Shown here: piece by piece, positions 62,517 to 64,000 of the stretch
Layout of the letters: every line of letters begins with the position of its first letter
How positions within the stretch are numbered: the first letter of the stretch is position 1
NCBI RefSeq assembly: GCF_900454025.1
Contig: NZ_UGQM01000001.1
Location: 124,001 to 188,000, forward strand
DNA length: 64,000 bases
From: Mycolicibacterium gilvum
Lineage (GTDB): Bacteria; Actinomycetota; Actinomycetes; Mycobacteriales; Mycobacteriaceae
Direction: 5' to 3'
Made by a program: the position numbers and the translations under genes
The notes under the pieces: model-generated
Told to the model about the DNA's origin: nothing
The model's input: the letters and a program-made list of their open reading frames with translations, nothing else
The model's database searches: none

Positions 62517-63098
62517 ATGAGCAGCGACAATGGACGGCCCCGGGACACGCGGATCGACTCCGCGGTACTCGATGCTGCCGCCGAGCTGCTGTTGGCGGTG
62601 GGTTATGCGGATCTGACGGTCGCCGCGATCGCCGAGCGGGCGAACACGTCGCGGCCCGCGGTGTACCGGCGCTGGCCGAGCAAGGCCCACCTCGTGCACG
62701 AGGCGGTGTTCCGCGAAGCGGACACCTCCCGGGTGCCGGTGACGGGTGATCTGGGCCGGGACCTGCACAGCATCGTCGCGCGCACCGCAGCGCTGCTGAC
62801 CTCCCCGCTCGCCCGCCTCGCGGTCCCCGGGCTGATCGGGGAGGCGGCCTCGGACCCGTCGTTGAACCAGCGGGTGCTGGACCGGTTCGCCGGCAGCGGC
62901 TGGAGCGGTCTGGACGCCTACCTCGCCGATGCCGCCGCGCGCGGGGAGTTGCGCGCGGGTTTCGACGCCGCGGCCCTGCTGGAGGTGGTGATCGGGTCGG
63001 CGCTGGCCGCGGTCCTGGTGCGGGGACCCGACGGACTGACCGATACGTGGGTTTCCGACACCACCGCGATCCTGCTCGACGGCGTGCGCGCGCGCTGA
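62517..63098 (+). CDS. TetR/AcrR family regulator divergent from the phosphotransferase
   Basis: The 193-residue protein has a TetR helix-turn-helix (AAELLLAVGYADLTVAAIAE and NTSRPAVYRRWPSKAHLVHE, residues ~15-58) and a C-terminal TetR_C domain (GEAASDPSLNQRVLDRFAGS, ALLEVVIGSALAAVLVRG). ATG 62517 is close to the palindrome and only 21 bp from the divergent start, which suggests leaderless or very short transcripts. It probably represses itself and the phosphotransferase gene. Confidence 0.85.
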   Translation: MSSDNGRPRDTRIDSAVLDAAAELLLAVGYADLTVAAIAERANTSRPAVYRRWPSKAHLVHEAVFREADTSRVPVTGDLGRDLHSIVARTAALLTSPLARLAVPGLIGEAASDPSLNQRVLDRFAGSGWSGLDAYLADAAARGELRAGFDAAALLEVVIGSALAAVLVRGPDGLTDTWVSDTTAILLDGVRAR

Positions 63099-63105
63099 GG
63101 TCCCG

Positions 63106-63120
63106 GCGGAATCAATCCGC
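63106..63120 (+). terminator. small hairpin after the TetR gene
   Basis: GCGGA and TCCGC pair with a 5-base loop, 8 bp after the TetR stop. No T-run follows, so termination is weakly supported. Confidence 0.25.
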
Positions 63121-63182
63121 TGCGTCCCGGGTTTCAGCAGACATCCGGGTTTCCGGTGACGAGCAGGAAAGAGGCGAGGGCC

Positions 63183-63416
63183 GTGAAGAAGATCGGATTG
63201 CTCAGTGTGGTCGCAGGAGCGTTGTCGGCGGCCGTGATCGGCTTCGCCGGAGCGGCGCAGGCCGACGGCACCGGTCCGGCGTTCGGCGGGCAGGGCGACG
63301 GAAACGGTTACGGTTGGGGCGATTACGGCTACGGCCGCGACAGCAACAACCCCTGGCTGAACCAGCTCTACCCCCAGGTGAAGGTGCCGAAGGTCGACAC
63401 GCGGGTGCGCAACTGA
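63183..63416 (+). CDS. small secreted Gly/Tyr-rich protein
   Basis: GTG 63183 opens a 77-codon frame with a typical Sec signal peptide (KKIGLLSVVAGALSAAVIGF, cut near AQA-DG). The mature part is about 50 residues with a Gly/Tyr/Asp-rich start (GQGDGNGYGWGDYGYGRD), then WLNQLYPQVKVPKVDTRVRN. AGAGGCGAGGG upstream supplies a ribosome binding site. No cysteines or enzymatic motif are seen. Many actinobacteria export such short proteins of unknown function. Confidence 0.65.
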   Translation: MKKIGLLSVVAGALSAAVIGFAGAAQADGTGPAFGGQGDGNGYGWGDYGYGRDSNNPWLNQLYPQVKVPKVDTRVRN

Positions 63417-63460
63417 GGCCGGGCGCTAACACCTGTGCTCGACTCTCCGATATCCCGGGC

Positions 63461-63898
63461 ATGACAGCGATCCGGGCGGTGGGCACGCTTGCCGTTTCAC
63501 TCGGCGTGGCATGGGCGGGAGTTCCCACCGCACACGCTGACACATTTGCCCAACTCGCACCCGTTCCGGTGCAGCCGTCCCCGGCATGCGGCGGCACCGT
63601 GCGGGCCGAGGCGATGGTGGCGCCGGTGCAGACCGAGGACCGGGTCGAGAACGGCGTGCGGGTGACGATCAACTACGACGCCGGAATCTATGACGGGTCG
63701 TGTGCGCTGACCGTGACCGCCGCGTGGACCAACCTCGACACCGGACGTGCCGGAAGCGGTGACATCACCGCGGTGTCGACCATCGACGGGCACTACGGCT
63801 TCATCGGTTACGCCAACACGATGTTCGTGACGGGTGAGGAAGACGTCGTGGTGACGCTCAGCTCGCACCCGGACGCCCAGCTGCGGGTGACCGCCTGA
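63461..63898 (+). CDS. secreted hypothetical protein
   Basis: The 145-residue protein has a signal peptide (IRAVGTLAVSLGVAWAGVP, cut near AHA-DT) and a mature beta-rich domain with two Cys (PACGGTVRAEAM and YDGSCALTVTAAW) likely to form a disulfide. NLDTGRAGSGDITAVSTIDG and GFIGYANTMFVTG are typical of small mycobacterial exported proteins with an immunoglobulin-like fold. ATG 63461 gives the complete signal; the frame is open upstream. No enzymatic motif is seen. Confidence 0.7.
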   Translation: MTAIRAVGTLAVSLGVAWAGVPTAHADTFAQLAPVPVQPSPACGGTVRAEAMVAPVQTEDRVENGVRVTINYDAGIYDGSCALTVTAAWTNLDTGRAGSGDITAVSTIDGHYGFIGYANTMFVTGEEDVVVTLSSHPDAQLRVTA

Positions 63899-63932
63899 AC
63901 CGGTCTGTCCCACTCTCACTGTAGGCCGGGAA

Positions 63933-63955
63933 GGGGGTCTTGCGGCAATACCCCC
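63933..63955 (+). terminator. hairpin after the last secreted-protein gene
   Basis: GGGGGT and ACCCCC pair around an 11-base loop, 35 bp after the stop at 63898. No T-run follows, so termination is plausible but not sure. Confidence 0.35.
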
Positions 63956-64000
63956 CTGGTGCGGCACAATCGCGCGGTCCGAATGAGCCGGCGAACAGGG

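Overview
The window is high-GC actinobacterial DNA and almost certainly comes from a fast-growing Mycobacterium (Mycolicibacterium). The main evidence is a complete mce1 locus in the order known from M. tuberculosis: an SRPBCC protein (Rv0164-like), a divergent GntR regulator (Mce1R), fadD5, yrbE1A-yrbE1B, mce1A-F and four Mce-associated membrane genes. It is followed, after an interrupted stretch, by the syntenic series Rv0179c-like, Rv0181c-like pirin, sigG, monoacylglycerol lipase (Rv0183), Rv0184, Rv0185 and Rv0187-like O-methyltransferase. Further right lies a gyrase-like gene pair matching TopoM of M. smegmatis, which M. tuberculosis lacks.

Layout. 1-1641: end of a sulfonate/nitrate-type ABC importer. 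1732-5367: zinc-ribbon-like protein, a small antisense ORF, TetR regulator, M42-type peptidase, DUF72 protein and SRPBCC protein. 5375-21006: the mce1 locus, a lipid importer with tight or overlapping gene junctions. 21007-25813: a decayed stretch with two multi-frameshift pseudogenes, a DUF2510 membrane protein, a lipoprotein-like remnant and an intact IS21-family element (2,643 bp, 5-bp target duplication). 25814-34596: secreted phosphodiester glycosidase-like protein, sugar dehydrogenase lipoprotein, pirin/MarR divergent pair, sigG, two alpha/beta hydrolases, DUF2786 protein, metallohydrolase and O-methyltransferase. 34600-36056: an IS4-type element inserted exactly over the O-methyltransferase stop codon, with a 10-bp target duplication. 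36073-38748: gene remnants (Fic-like, FAD-oxidase-like), a DAPG-hydrolase-family protein, two SRPBCC proteins and a DUF4262 protein.

38871-48528: an ABC-type solute-binding lipoprotein preceded by a gene for an exported protein of about 2,800 residues. That protein is built from about 21 Ig/cadherin-like repeats and two seven-bladed RCC1-type beta-propellers, and contains a large internal duplication. 48841-50709: exported coiled-coil protein with a VanY-like C-terminus, and a Tat-exported DUF1906 protein (Rv2525c family). 50784-53601: gluconate permease, gluconokinase and a divergent GntR regulator. 53626-57814: TopoM-like type II topoisomerase subunits. 57909-63898: serine beta-lactamase-like lipoprotein, F420-type NADP reductase-like protein, a PEP-utilising phosphotransferase divergent from a TetR regulator with a palindrome in the 21-bp gap, and two small exported proteins.

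The best supported novelties are the architecture of the giant surface protein and its 19-bp coupling to a solute-binding lipoprotein, the conserved-looking 36-codon ORF at 2103-2213, and several sharp palindromes between divergent regulator/enzyme pairs. No tRNA, rRNA or CRISPR array was seen. All functional assignments come from reading motifs and from remembered family knowledge; no database search was run.
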